This document shows positions 46,601 through 57,611 of a stretch of DNA of 64,000 bases, in pieces. Origin of the DNA: Drechslerella dactyloides. Its lineage: Eukaryota > Ascomycota > Orbiliomycetes > Orbiliales > Orbiliaceae. Made by a program: the position numbers and the translations under genes. Within the stretch, counting starts at the first letter, position 1, and every line of letters begins with the position of its first letter. Location of the stretch: NCBI GenBank assembly GCA_020064725.1, contig JAGTWJ010000001.1, forward strand, positions 3,906,001 to 3,970,000, given 5' to 3'. Below the pieces are notes generated by a model. That model did no database searches. It was not told the DNA's origin and was given only the letters and a program-made list of their open reading frames with translations.

Positions 46601-47040
46601 CAAGCGGTGGAAGCAGATTGGCGGCGCGCCGAGGGAAGCGCAGCGGGTGTTCGGACTGCACGGCACCGGCCGGAAGATCGATGCGGCCAAGACGCGGAGG
46701 GTGGTGGAGGGCTTCCGGTGGGGTGTGATGGACGGTGTGGACACGAACTCGAAGAATTGGGTTGGCGCAAGCGTGCTGCACACGCTGCAGGGCGGCAAGT
46801 TTGGCTGCCTGCTTCGGCTGGAGCCGAACTTTGATACGTCGGTGAGTGCGATTCGCATTTGATTCCAGATATATTGAGGAGGCTGGTTGTGGCTAACGTG
46901 CTTGTGCGTTTGCGATCTGACAGATGTACCGGTTGACGGTACGGGCGACGGACGAGAATGTGCCGCCTGTGATCGCCAAGTTGATGGAAGACCGCCTGGC
47001 GCAAGGCTTTTTCCCGCAGGAAGTCATCAACGGGCGCTGA
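43663..47040 (+). CDS. AP-2 complex subunit alpha (alpha-adaptin)
   Basis: Eight exons: 43663-43678, 43795-43882, 43935-43948, 44028-44071, 44144-44433, 44496-44830, 44881-46841 and 46924-47040, giving 954 residues. The start MSSMRGLVQFIADLRNARAR, ELEEKRINKELANIRQKFKD and GYHKKKYVCKLLYIYILGW are diagnostic of alpha-adaptin. The KKKY at residues 48-51 matches the PI(4,5)P2-binding lysine patch of the animal protein. A HEAT-like trunk, a hinge with Gly/Asn repeats (SANGNGNTLS) and the C-terminal appendage (VLYEDVQIQVGLRSEFRG) follow in order. Exon 3 is a 14-base microexon that supplies RQKFK. AP-2 selects cargo for clathrin coats at the plasma membrane. The end of exon 7 needs the last exon (MYRLTVRATDENVPPVI) for a normal appendage. 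Confidence 0.94.
43935..43948 (+). other. 14-base microexon in AP-2 alpha
   Basis: GCAGAAATTTAAAG lies between AAG and GT. With the flanking exons it completes R-Q-K-F-K-D, the normal alpha-adaptin sequence at this place. Without it the frame is lost. Already counted in the gene entry. Confidence 0.85.
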
Positions 47041-48133
47041 GGGCGACGGTATGATACGATATGATAGGATGATGTCGGCGAGGTTACCGTTTCTGAACAA
47101 CGATCACGGGCCAGTTGTTTATTAATTTGGGAGGTGCTATACAGCGATATTATGTGAGAATATCACGTTATTGAGAGCGAGCGAGCGAGCGGTAGCTAGC
47201 GGTGGCCGAAGGAAGCATGGGTGGTTGGGCGGTGGACGGTATTGCGTCGCCGGGGTGTATCTGACAAATATGCTGTTCGTCTTTCCTTTTTCGATGTTGG
47301 TCGAGCCTAGTGATCAGCCTGCATGGTCGTTCTGCTGTATACAATGTTATCTTGGAGTTGGCTTGCGAATTTGATGTGCTGTGCTGTGCTGTGGTCGTCG
47401 TGGTGTCTGAGCTGCGATGTGATGCTTTGATGCTATATACGCTATAGCGCTTGCTAGTATCCCGTAAATGGAATTCGATATACAGGACTGCATACTTGAA
47501 GCACTACGCCGCCCACTTCTATTTTGGGTACACTAGCACTTGGCAAAATTGTACATCCACGCAAGAGCTGTTTAGATCGACATTCTAGCCTTAGCGATGC
47601 TTGATCGTGAAGATTCGATACGGCAGTTCTGGAATTGGACTCTACAAGGCGTGTATATGCATACGGCGAGCCTTGCTGATGTAATATCATGTGAGCTCTT
47701 CGTACGAGTGGACGCCCAGCGCAGCCTTGCCAACAGGTGCTAGGCACAGGATAGCTGGTACATACTTCTTGTGCAATATATTTGTGTTCCATGCATGCAC
47801 GCATACACGCCAAGCTATGTTATCCTTTCGATAATTCATATCGTGAGGTTGGTAGATAGTACTATATTCCATAGAGCATCTGTTCCAGCGAACGCCGATG
47901 ATGCCTAGCTAGCTACCTAACTAAAGAGATGAAGTAACCGGTTACAGCGTCCGTTCGAAGCAGCATTACCAGGAAGATCAAGGCGAGGCGTTAGTTACGT
48001 TATCCATTCCAAATACCACAGCACCGTTTCCAATGATAGATACATCAACCCAATCCGAACAAAAACTCAACTCGAGAACAGGACAGAACACCCAAAACAG
48101 AAAAAAGTACAACTAAGTAATCCATCGATCAAA
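47041..48133. other. Convergent 3' spacer
   Basis: 1.1 kb between the ends of AP-2 alpha and the metallothionein-like gene. It has a perfect 12-base palindrome GTAACCGGTTAC at 47934-47945. No gene was seen. Confidence 0.5.
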
Positions 48134-48806
48134 TTATCTCAAATTCGTGAAATCGGTTTCATGCGCCCTCAGGCCGCCTGTCGTGTCCGTCTTGTTCAGT
48201 TCGCAGGTGCACGAGTCCTTGGGTCTGCTGCCGCAGGCGCAGGCGTTGCCCGTCGGTACGAGGTTTTCCGCGGCGGCGCGCGAGCAGGTGCAGGCTTGCG
48301 CGGGGCGTTTGCCGCACGAGCAGCGGGCGCCGGTGACTTGGTTTTCCGACTGGGATTTGTCGCAGGTGCAGGCCAGCGCGGGCTTCTGGCCGCAAGAGCA
48401 CTATGTAACAGATTACGGTGAGAATTACTTACGTTTTGGTACGTGGACGCGGGAGATGTGTAGTGGATTGGGGTGGAGTGGTGGGTTGACTGCTTTTGGG
48501 AGGCTTATGCATATGCAGGGGTAGCTGCTCGCGGAAGTTGTACGTCTACTGTACGTATACTGCATATGTCGATGCATGATGTAATCCGAGGACGGATTGC
48601 ACGATACAGCCTTGCATGCACGACTGCACATACATACATAGACGGTACGACGCGAGAGCGTGATTTTGTGGGGAAATGGTGCGAACGTTCGGGGATCTTG
48701 AGCTAACGTGCAAGATCGATCGGACAGGGAAGTGTATACATACGGTGGCTTCAGTTGCGCAGACACAGTCAGCACCCCGGCCGCAGCAGGTCGTCGGCTT
48801 GGTCAT
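48134..48806 (-). CDS. Cysteine-rich metallothionein-like protein (Crd2/DUF7871-like)
   Basis: Two short exons, 48806-48744 and 48400-48134, join in phase to give 109 residues with 16 Cys. Exon 1 reads MTKPTTCCGRGADCVCATEAT. Exon 2 has three near-identical motifs: CSCGQKPALACTC, CSCGKRPAQACTC and CACGSRPKDSCTC, each followed by a short linker (the first two with a SENQ or AENL element), and a tail HETDFTNLR. C-x-C pairs at this density bind Cu(I) or Zn in thiolate clusters, and this layout is that of fungal copper-resistance metallothioneins. I place it with the group labelled DUF7871 or Crd2, from memory. The 343-base intron is long for this window and contains a donor-like GTAAGT near 48434, so an extra small exon is possible. 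Both exons are too short to stand out as open frames. Confidence 0.85.
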
Positions 48807-48963
48807 CGTGAAGATTTCGTGATGGGGTGAGGGTACGTAAACCGGGGTGTCGAGTAGGTATATTGCTATCCAAAGACTCAAAATATTGCGAAAGCAAGTT
48901 GATGATTGTGAGAAAGAAAAAAGAGCAGGACCAGATCGTGCTCATGCTCAGAGGGCCGCGAGC

Positions 48964-48969
48964 TTTATA
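48964..48969 (-). promoter_or_regulatory. TATA box of the metallothionein-like gene
   Basis: TATAAA on the minus strand about 160 bases upstream of the start codon at 48806, with two CCAAT boxes further upstream. Inferred from motif and spacing. Confidence 0.5.
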
Positions 48970-49050
48970 GCGCACCACCAAGCGTCGACAAATTGGAGAA
49001 GTTTGTCTTCCAAGAACTGCCGCATACGGCCCGCCTGACTAATGCCCGCA

Positions 49051-49062
49051 CGCCGATTGGCT
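49051..49062 (-). promoter_or_regulatory. CCAAT box, copy 1, upstream of the metallothionein-like gene
   Basis: AGCCAATCGGCG on the minus strand, in the gene's own orientation. An identical 12-base copy lies 88 bases further upstream. Confidence 0.5.
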
Positions 49063-49089
49063 CAGGGTGAGCTGTCAGACCCGTGGCCC

Positions 49090-49110
49090 GATCTAATCTG
49101 AGATTAGATC
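49090..49110. promoter_or_regulatory. Perfect dyad between the two CCAAT boxes
   Basis: Arms GATCTAATCT and AGATTAGATC flank a single central G: a 10-base inverted repeat with no mismatch. It sits about 285 bases upstream of the metallothionein-like start. It could be an operator for a dimeric factor. No known copper-response core was recognised in it. Confidence 0.4.
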
Positions 49111-49138
49111 CCGGATCGTGGGTCCTCAATTCGACGCG

Positions 49139-49150
49139 CGCCGATTGGCT
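49139..49150 (-). promoter_or_regulatory. CCAAT box, copy 2, upstream of the metallothionein-like gene
   Basis: Exact copy of the 12-base AGCCAATCGGCG at 49051-49062, in the same orientation. Confidence 0.5.
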
Positions 49151-52100
49151 GAGATGGACGCCTCCACAGCCGCCCGCCATGCCGGAGTTTCGGCACGCCT
49201 CGTGAGCCGGGAAGCCCTAAAAGAGCACGAGCTGATGGCATGATTACGTTACCCTGCCTGGAACCTCGCTTCCAGTTGCAGGTGCTCGCGGGCAAGGCCA
49301 AGGCTAGTCGAGGCTGGAGTGCCAATTCGGCGCGCAGGGTCGAAAGCGGCGAAGCAATACGATGGATTGAATACCCTAAGACTAAGACGTGACCGTGACA
49401 GTCTGACCTCGAACCGAAGCCCGAGCCTTGCGCCTGAGGATTGGATTACTGGCAGCCAGCAGCAGCTGTCTAGGGTTACAGGCATGTCTGCGATATATAG
49501 CCTCGAAGCGAAAATGTTTTATCCAGCACACGCTGCACCGCGCTCATTTCCGGAGTTAAGTGCAAGTGTGCATGCAGCCTGCCAGCCAGCGCTGCAGTAA
49601 CTGGCTCCTGTTCACGGCAGCCTGGTCGGGCAATTTCCATCCATTTGGGAGAAATCGCGGCTCAGCCGGCACGGATTCGAAATTTCGAGCGTCCTGCTAC
49701 ACTGCATTTTTGCTGTCTCTGCTTGCTTGCCCGTGAAATTGGAAGCCTCGTTTGCAGTTATACGACCGGCGGCTATATATAGCTATATATAGCATGTACA
49801 CACTTAATCTAGCATTGCATCCCTTAGCTATAGCATGCAGAAAGTACACACATCTGGCATCAATCAACCATATGCGATGGAGCCCATTTGCATTTGCATT
49901 TCTTGCGAACCCGGTTCGTGACAATCCAGCGGTGGACAAATATCGATCGCACCGCGAGCTCGCCGAGCCCCAAGGAGCAAACTTTAATCCTTCAAAGATA
50001 GCACATATGTTGCATTGACATGTAATTATGAGTATAAAAACGCTGTATTCCAAATCGTCAGCCTGCTATAGCTACATGCGTACATACTATGCGCATACAG
50101 ACGCGAACAGCTTTTTTGCCGCCAAGGGAAGCTTGATCCAACCGATGGCTGACGGCTGAGGTAACAGCTGAGTAACCGGGCCCCCATCTCGAAGTCACGG
50201 GGTCGCCGGGGTGTCTTTCGGTCGAGAGAATCTGAATTGAAAGCGAAATAATAATATCTCAGACAGCGTAATACAAGCATGCTTCAGATGTCGACTTGTG
50301 TATCCATCCGTGGATGATAATATCCACAGCGTAAGCTGCCGGTAAGGCTTATTACGTAAGGCGAAAGATTATGAAATCGAGTGATGAATCGCTGAAAGCA
50401 GTTACTTTCTGTGCCTTGATATTATATTATATGGTCTACCCGTCTAGACAGACACCCCTGTGCATCTGCACGTCCATGACATTCCATGCGTGCGCAGGGT
50501 GTCCGATTGAGGCCGCCATGCACGGCGTGCACGGGTTTTTCTGAGGATTTGAAGTTTTCCACGGGCATCGACTGCATGCCCAGCTGCAGGACGGCGCGGA
50601 GGGTTTGGATTGCTCCTCCAGCCGAGCAGGATCGCGATCGGCCTTTTGGGCGTGCATCGCTCGTGAAGCCGGAAGATTTTTCCTTGATTCGATGCGGATG
50701 TCGAACCTCGCAGGCACCTGCACTCGTGAAGAAGCTAGAAGTAGCGTACCTCGGGCACGCGGTGAGCGACTCGCAGCCGTACCCTCGGATAGCGTGATAA
50801 GTCATCAGATAATATAATACACCTTGGCCTTGGCTAACCGAGACATCATTTGATATGATAACTTCTTAATACAATAATGTGACGGGACGCGCCAACGGGT
50901 CCGACACGTACGTGCGCTCGTGCGTGCATGTTTCGGGCCTGGGATACGAGGTTTTTTGGTGCCTGAAATCTTCCCAAGTGCCATGATAATGTCATCATGG
51001 TGATCTATCTAAATATCCAAGAAGGCTGGTAATGGCGCATCCCACCGGCTCGTCAATAAGCTAGCTCGCGGGATGGATAGAACTGAACAGCAGCTAGCAA
51101 TAGTGAATCCCCAACGGCTCGGAGGTCCGCGTGGTTTCGTTCGGTCAATTGAGCCCCCGAAGAGAGTTAGCCAGCGAGCTAGCTCGCTCCTCAAGCTCTG
51201 CAGGCTGGCAGTTTCAGGATTATTGGCCGAAATGCCGTTTCCCTCGCGCGATCTTGCAATAAATGACCATGCTTGAATCCTCGGCGGGGAGGCGATGGAA
51301 CCAAAAGCACACCACGTAACGCCCGGCACGCCGGCGTGCATGCTGGCGGGATCTAGCACGAGGAGGATCCAGATTTCCCACCCCGGCTGGAGCTCGACGG
51401 TCGACTAGACTCCCCAATCCGGCCAGCGACCGCCCCGGCCAAGGATGCCATTCGCACTCGACGGGATCTTTCTGCCATTGTCGCGCCGTAGCGCTGCGAT
51501 GAATGGTGGCGAAGTCGAACAAATTTACAAATGGATGCGATAGTCCGCTGCCGTACAGTACGGTAGAGTGCACTCGAGCGCGACCACGGCTCTCCACTTG
51601 CAAAATCGAATTTTGCTATCGCCTGACTAAACTGGAGGCTGCCGGCACGTCACGCAATCCGTCGAGACCGGCGGCGTTCCTAGGCGATGCGCGAGGGCCT
51701 CAGGCGAGCTGCGTACGTAAACACGCATGTCGACAGAGCGATTGCCTGCATGGGAGATCGAATCCCCGAGGACGAAGAAACATGCAATTCCAAGCGCGTA
51801 TATAATTCGAGTCATATCAGCTTGGAGCCAGCTGGCCAGCGCACGCCGTCGCACAGCCAACAGCAAAGAAAAAAAGTCCTTGATTGAAAAGCAGCCCCGC
51901 CGACAGGTTTGCATTAATCCACTATCATCCTTATCACGTTACCGCCGCGCCGGAAAGCCGTCCAGAAACAGACGGACAGGTTCAACGTTGCCCGCAGAGA
52001 GTTACTCAGACTCTAGGCGCGGAGCATTACACATCGCACTCGCACGCGGTATACATAGCATCGATCCATCCCACTAGGCATCAGTAATCATTACAACGCT

Positions 52101-52810
52101 CAGACGTGTACAAAATATCCTCACCGATATCAGAAAAATATATCTTTTGTACGTGGCATTTTGCGCGATTCTCTTACACGCCGCCCCGGGTAGACGCATC
52201 ACATCTCTTCTGTTCAGGTGGGTTGCGCAAACACGGCCAAAAGCATACCTGCCCATTGCAATCACCCGACTCGTCGTGGAGCGTTTCTCCCTTGACCGTT
52301 GGGAGGGGGCACGTTCGCGTCATCTGCAGTCGAATCGCAGGCCGCTTGTTCACTTGCGAATTGCTCATCGCCGGCATGCCTGCCCAGACGCCGTCGAGTC
52401 CTGTCGGCGTGTGTCCATCTGTCAGCATATAAGCAAGCCCGGCACGTTGTGTGTCTTCGAATTATCTGCCCCGCCCCTCCTGACTTTATATTATATTCAC
52501 GAGATTGATTACTTCAGATTCCTTGCCAACTACCTTTAAATCTGCCCTTCGTGTATAGGATTCGGCCTTCTGCCAGTTGCTGACCGACCGGATTGACACA
52601 GCTCGCGGCTTACGTACTGCACCCTTGCTTCCTATACGACCATTCGCGGACAAATCGGATAGCATATCGCCCCGTCGACGCCCAAAGGAGCCTGCCTTAC
52701 TTTTGTAGCTTGGCCAGTTTCCTTTTCCTTCCTCTGACCGGCGTTGCATGTGCGTAGGTGGATCAGGCAGTTGATTATATTACCGCCCCGTCTCGTTTTC
52801 CTTCAGTAGG

Positions 52811-52829
52811 TTTTTTTTTTTTTTTTTTT
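52811..52829. repeat. T19 homopolymer
   Basis: Nineteen consecutive T residues in the non-coding spacer upstream of the bZIP gene. Confidence 0.9.
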
Positions 52830-53301
52830 GGTTTCTGTCTTCGGGCGTGCTCGAGTCAGTGGATCAGTCAGCAGCAGACAGCTTTTGACTAAGCGTCCAG
52901 TGCGGTTGAACCGAGCGTCGCCGGCGGCGGATGAACGTTTTGAACCACCAACCAGATCTGACTGCAGTCCCGCCCAGCCCGCCGCTTTTTATTCCATGCT
53001 CGCATTTTGCTCTTTCCTATGCTTTCTTCTATTTGTCCGCCAGCCATTTTCGAAAGAGAGGTTCGTACATGCACACTCTGCGTGCAGTTGATTACCTATA
53101 TGCCGAGTTGGCTGTCCGTCTGTCTTGCCTTGTGCCCATTATCGCGTTCGTCCGTCGACTCCGGGAACATGCACACGCTCCTTCGTACCCCGTCCCGGGG
53201 CCGGGTTTCAGGCGCGCAGACCAGAATGCGAGCCAGCACCGTTGGGGTTACATACGCATACACACACATACACAGACACGCTCTTTGCCTCTGGGGGGAT
53301 A

Positions 53302-53326
53302 TCTCGGAACTGTCGAAGTTCCGAGA
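53302..53326. repeat. Perfect inverted repeat, possible hairpin
   Basis: Arms TCTCGGAACT and AGTTCCGAGA, ten bases each, around a GTCGA loop. It has no following T-run and no adjacent gene, so its role is unknown. Confidence 0.75.
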
Positions 53327-53609
53327 CGGCCGCCCAGGCTGGCTAATGTAATATCATGGCAATTAATCTTAAGTAAGCAGTCGGCGGTTGGGCAGAAACC
53401 TCGATCACTTGCTTTTTGATACCTTTCGGGTCCGCCAGTGCGTGCTTATACGACGAGCGTCGTATTGCCATGTCGTATGTCTGCAGATGTGGTCCCCTCT
53501 CCGAGTATAATAGAATCGGATGGCACCGTTTGTTTTTGACCCTGCTGGTCGACTTCTCTTTTCAGTTTCGAAGGATCGTTTACTCAGCAGCCTAGCTACG
53601 AGCCAGCTG

Positions 53610-53632
53610 CCCCCCCCCCCCCCCCCCCCCCC
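53610..53632. repeat. C23 homopolymer
   Basis: Twenty-three consecutive C residues. Unusual for fungal DNA and a weak point for assembly accuracy. Confidence 0.9.
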
Positions 53633-56164
53633 ATCCGTATATTTTATCTATACCACCCACCTTCTTGACAGGCAGGCCAGGTCGCACGCCCAGCGAATAC
53701 AGCCGGTATCTCCGAGTTGATAGAGCCAGAGATCTATCCGCGATATATACTCAACGAGTTACATTATTATTACCTAACGGGTTTTCAAGGTATTACCGCG
53801 TGCTTTTCGTCATCATCGTATTTTTGATAGAAAGAGAGCAAGACAGGTGGATGAATTGTGGCCGTGATCGTTTCAAGCTGCAATTTATCTGACTCGCGTT
53901 TTTAAATTTTCGGCATTATGATGTTTCTGCCCTACGCCGCCTGCTTACCTGATCACGCATGCTTGATCGATCGTTTTATTGCCGTTTCTGATATTTATTG
54001 ATTTACTCATCACCGAGAGTCGGGTGAGAGCTCGAGAGCCGCGGCAACGTCCACGGCAGTGCGCTATCAGCCGCTGTATGCCCTCTTACTCTATGCATTC
54101 GTTCATACATCGTTCGTTCGTATGTTATCAGCGGGCATCCCTGCAGACAACAGGGCGAGTTGAACCTGCATGTAGACAGCACGGCTTTTATCCACAAAGA
54201 GACCCAGCCCTATCCCATATATCTTACATTTGCGAAGGGAAAACCGATCCCAGTTCGAATCGAGGAGAAAAAAACCACCCCTATCACGTCAACAGTCGGT
54301 GCGGCTGCATGCGTCCGTCCTGTTTTGTCCGTATAGGTATATTGTATACCGCACAGCAGAGAACAATTATCAGCCGAGGTTTGATCCCCTCCGGACTGGT
54401 TTTGCAAAGGCAGGCGGGCAGGCAGACAGCCAGACGTTCGGGCTGATTACATACTCGCTGGCCCCCCGGCTCCACTCGTGCACGGGAGAACCCCTCGGGA
54501 TTTCCTATTCTGTGGCCTGCGTGGGTGTTCCGTTTTCCTTTTTCCATTTCCCACTTTCCTCGTATCGGTACTTGCAACATCCGGCCAGCTCCTCTTCGGA
54601 AATCTGGGGCCGGGTGTGGGTCGATCCAAGCATCATCATATCCTGCCATTTCCCAAGATCCGAGAAGGCGAATTAAGCTTGAAGCGCAAGTGCGAGTCGC
54701 AATACTCGAACAAAGTTTAAACCCGTATAACGTACCCACCCCCTCTTCGGCATATGCCTTGTCTAGTTTTGTTTTTGGCCTCCCTCGAAATTGTACAAAA
54801 AGTACACTGCATACACCAGTGCACTGGTGGTATAGTTAGTACTGTGCTGGGTTCGGCGGCACTGCTGCACCGCTTCGTTTTGAATATCGGGCATTTTGAA
54901 TGGCTTCGCTTTTTTTTTCTTCCTTCTTGTCGCTGCTCGTTTAGGGCAAGAGGAACGTACGCGTGGACAGCTGCTAAATTCTCCGTTGCAGCAGTCGCAG
55001 AGGCCGAAGGGAACCCCCCAGCAGACTATTCGGAGAAACCAATCCTCCTCGTCATTGCATCCTCGGCCATAGGATTGGAAGAACTATCGCCACCGCGTCG
55101 ACTCAGACGCCAGATCAGATCCCAGACAACGGAGCGGTGAGCGGTGATTGCTCAGATCCTCTCGCCTCGGGCCAGCTGATAATCGAGGACTAAGCCGGTC
55201 AGCTGGAGCTTAATCAGCCGTATAGAAAAGAAAGAAAACTTCAAAAGGGAATTGTGTGAAATAAGAGCAGCCTGCAGCCCCTCGGCCGGCTCGCCCAGCT
55301 CGGTTTGGATTTGATTCGCATACGCCATTACATTACAGTTTCTTCCTCCCTCTCGCAGCGGGTGCGGTCTAAGCCTTCGCCCATTACACATATCCCCGAC
55401 TGGGGCCCTCTGGATTACCTAAACATTTCGAACATTTCGAGCTCCGGGTGCCGGCTGACACAGCTTAGCTTGCCTGCCTGCCCGCCGCTGCCCTGCCCGC
55501 CTGCCTAAGTGAAGCACCCGCAGCTTACGTTTGCATATTTAACAGCCCTCGCCCGGTCCTTGTCCGCTGCATAGAGCACACTGACGGACTAAGCACTGGT
55601 CGAATTCAGTTCAGATCCGGCCTTACTCATTCTACCGCCTGGGACTTGGACGATACAAACATATACATCCATATATTACATTGCATCCGTGCATACATAC
55701 GTCGGACAGCCAAGCAAACGCACACATACACCCCGTACATACGCCACTGCTACATTACTTCGCACCCTGCTGCCATAGCCTGTCTACCACCACTACTACT
55801 TCTACATCCCTTCCCTTGAATTCCTTCCTCCCTACTATACTACTTACCCCCCTGCCGCAGCCTCGCTCCTCTCGCGCTTCGCATTCGTTTACGTTATTTA
55901 TAACGCTCCTGTGACCGAGCGATCGATAATATAAGGCCCGAACGTCGCCCAATCACTCTTTTTCCGAGTCCACTCTTTCGGCCTGCCCTTTGCACCCTCG
56001 ACTCGGAAAACTCAAATATATCCAACAGCCCCCCCGGGAGTATTATATAATTCTTAGACTGGCTGTCGCGTCGTCCGTCCAAGGCTAGTCATCAATCAAA
56101 TCTTTCGGATCGATCGAGACCCGCCTGAACTGCCGTTGGATTATCCGATCAAGTAGTACTACAC

Positions 56165-56245
56165 TTTTTTTTTTTTTTTTCCTTTCCTTTCTTTCTTTTC
56201 TTTTCTGTCCTCGTCGGCCATCCGTTCGTTCGTTCGTTCGTTCGT
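56165..56245. repeat. T16 tract, pyrimidine run and (CGTT)5 repeat
   Basis: T16 at 56165-56180 passes into a CCTTTCC/CTTTCTTTTC pyrimidine run and then five CGTT units at 56223-56245. Probably in the 5' leader or promoter of the bZIP gene at 56548. Confidence 0.7.
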
Positions 56246-56547
56246 GCGTCCGTCGCCGTCGTTCGTCCCTGCGTCCGCCCGCCCGCCAGCAACCCTCGCC
56301 GGTTTCTATAAATATCCGCTGCCAGATCTTATATACACGCGCACACGCCGCGGTGGTGTATAAGTATATATCTCTACGCCACAGGTATTCTATCTCGGAT
56401 CTTGAATAGAGATACCCTGTAGAACCAGAGATATATATCCGCACCACGCTGGCGTCGTCGTCCCGGGTACGATCATAGCCGCTATTACATATATCTACTA
56501 CATCTTCCATCACTGGCAGAGCGATCGAGACGAGCGTACGGGCAACC

Positions 56548-57611
56548 ATGGCAGAAGTCGTAGCAATGGCGAACGGACACCGGACGCTCCCAGCTCCCAC
56601 CCTCACCTCTGCTCAGGTACCTCATAATTTTCTCAAACTTCTTCTTCTTCCCGTCGAGGAGGCTCCTCGTGTCGGCTCGTCGACTAACATCCCGAGCTTT
56701 GCGCGCCGGCAGGACCAGCAGCAGCCTCCGCAGCCTCCGCAGCAGACCTTGCTCCAACCACAACAACAACCGCCGCCGCCGCCGCCGTCATCGCAACAAC
56801 ACACCGCTCTTTCCCTCAACCATCATCCTCATCATCACCAGCCCCAGCAGCAGCCCACCCCGTCTTCCTCCGCTGAACCCTCCAAACGCTCCGGCCCCAT
56901 GGACACCGCCGACCACTGGGGCATCGACCCGCACCTGGGCAAGGACGCCGAGATGCTGCGGAAGCAACTGCTCTCCGCCATCTCGGGCGAGGACGCCCTC
57001 CAGCAGCAGCAGCCCACTCCCCTCTCCTCTCAGCAGCAGCCGCCCAATTCCTCGCCGACAATGATCCAGCGTGGCGACGTCCGGCCCAGCTCCAGCCTGA
57101 GCCCCGGCAGCGGCGGTGAAGACGCACACTCCAAGGCGGACTCGCGGCAGAAGAGGGAGCTGAACACCTCCAAGAGGGCTGCGCAGAACCGCAACGCTCA
57201 GGTACGCTCGCTCCTCCGTCCGTACTTATTGGTGATACCGCGATGATGCTAACAGAAGTCCCCAAACAGAGAGCCTTCAGAGCCCGCAAGGAAGAGTACA
57301 TCAAGTCGCTCGAGTCCAAGGTCCGCGACTACGAGGCCGTCGAGGAGCGAAACCAAGCCCTGGAGTCCGAGAATGCAGCCCTGCGACAGTACATCATGCA
57401 TCTGCAGCGGCGACTGCTCGACCACCTCGGCGAAGGAGAGGCGCTCCCGGATCCGCCCGCCGGCCTGAACATCGAGGCTCTGCACATTTCGTCGCGCCCG
57501 GGCTCTGGAAAACTGTCGATGAAGCCGGAACTCCCGCCGTTCGCAGCCTTCCACGAAAAGACGTTGCCCGAGCCTGTCGCTGGCGTCAAACGGGCCCGCG
57601 TTGATGAATAA
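56548..57611 (+). CDS. bZIP transcription factor, KapC-like
   Basis: Three exons: 56548-56616, 56713-57201 and 57270-57611, giving 299 residues. The N-terminal half is Gln, Pro and His rich. The basic region TSKRAAQNRNAQRAFRARKEE spans the second intron, around residues 176-195, and leads into a leucine zipper (IKSLESKVRDYEAVEERNQA and on to LRQYIMHLQRRLLDHL). The C-terminus AGVKRARVDE resembles the KRPR-D/E tail of KapC. KapC-like factors belong to the fungal AP-1/Yap-like bZIP group. The core NxxAQRxFR DNA-contact residues are kept; the residue after NR is Asn where Ala is usual. The first intron (96 bases) is in frame and open, so retaining it would give a 331-residue form. Long repeat-rich upstream DNA suggests an extended leader. 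Confidence 0.85.

Larger units (their letters stand above)
48807..56547. other. Gene-poor 7.7 kb spacer between the metallothionein and bZIP genes
   Basis: No gene I can support. The left end carries the metallothionein promoter. The rest holds homopolymers (T19 at 52811-52829, C23 at 53610-53632, T16 at 56165-56180), a (CGTT)5 repeat at 56223-56245, twin CTATATATAG palindromes at 49773-49792, a 7-base inverted repeat at 50981-51000, and a 10-base-arm hairpin at 53302-53326. The last 1 kb before the bZIP start is pyrimidine-rich and probably a long 5' leader. Many open frames overlap on both strands without domain support. Confidence 0.55.

Noticed and set aside
51750..51770. tRNA-like GATCGAATCCCC on the plus strand
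   Set aside because: No matching acceptor, D or anticodon arms nearby.
54754..55140. 128-residue plus-strand frame in the large spacer
   Set aside because: It has one hydrophobic start but no continuing pattern, and nearby frames of similar length occur by chance.
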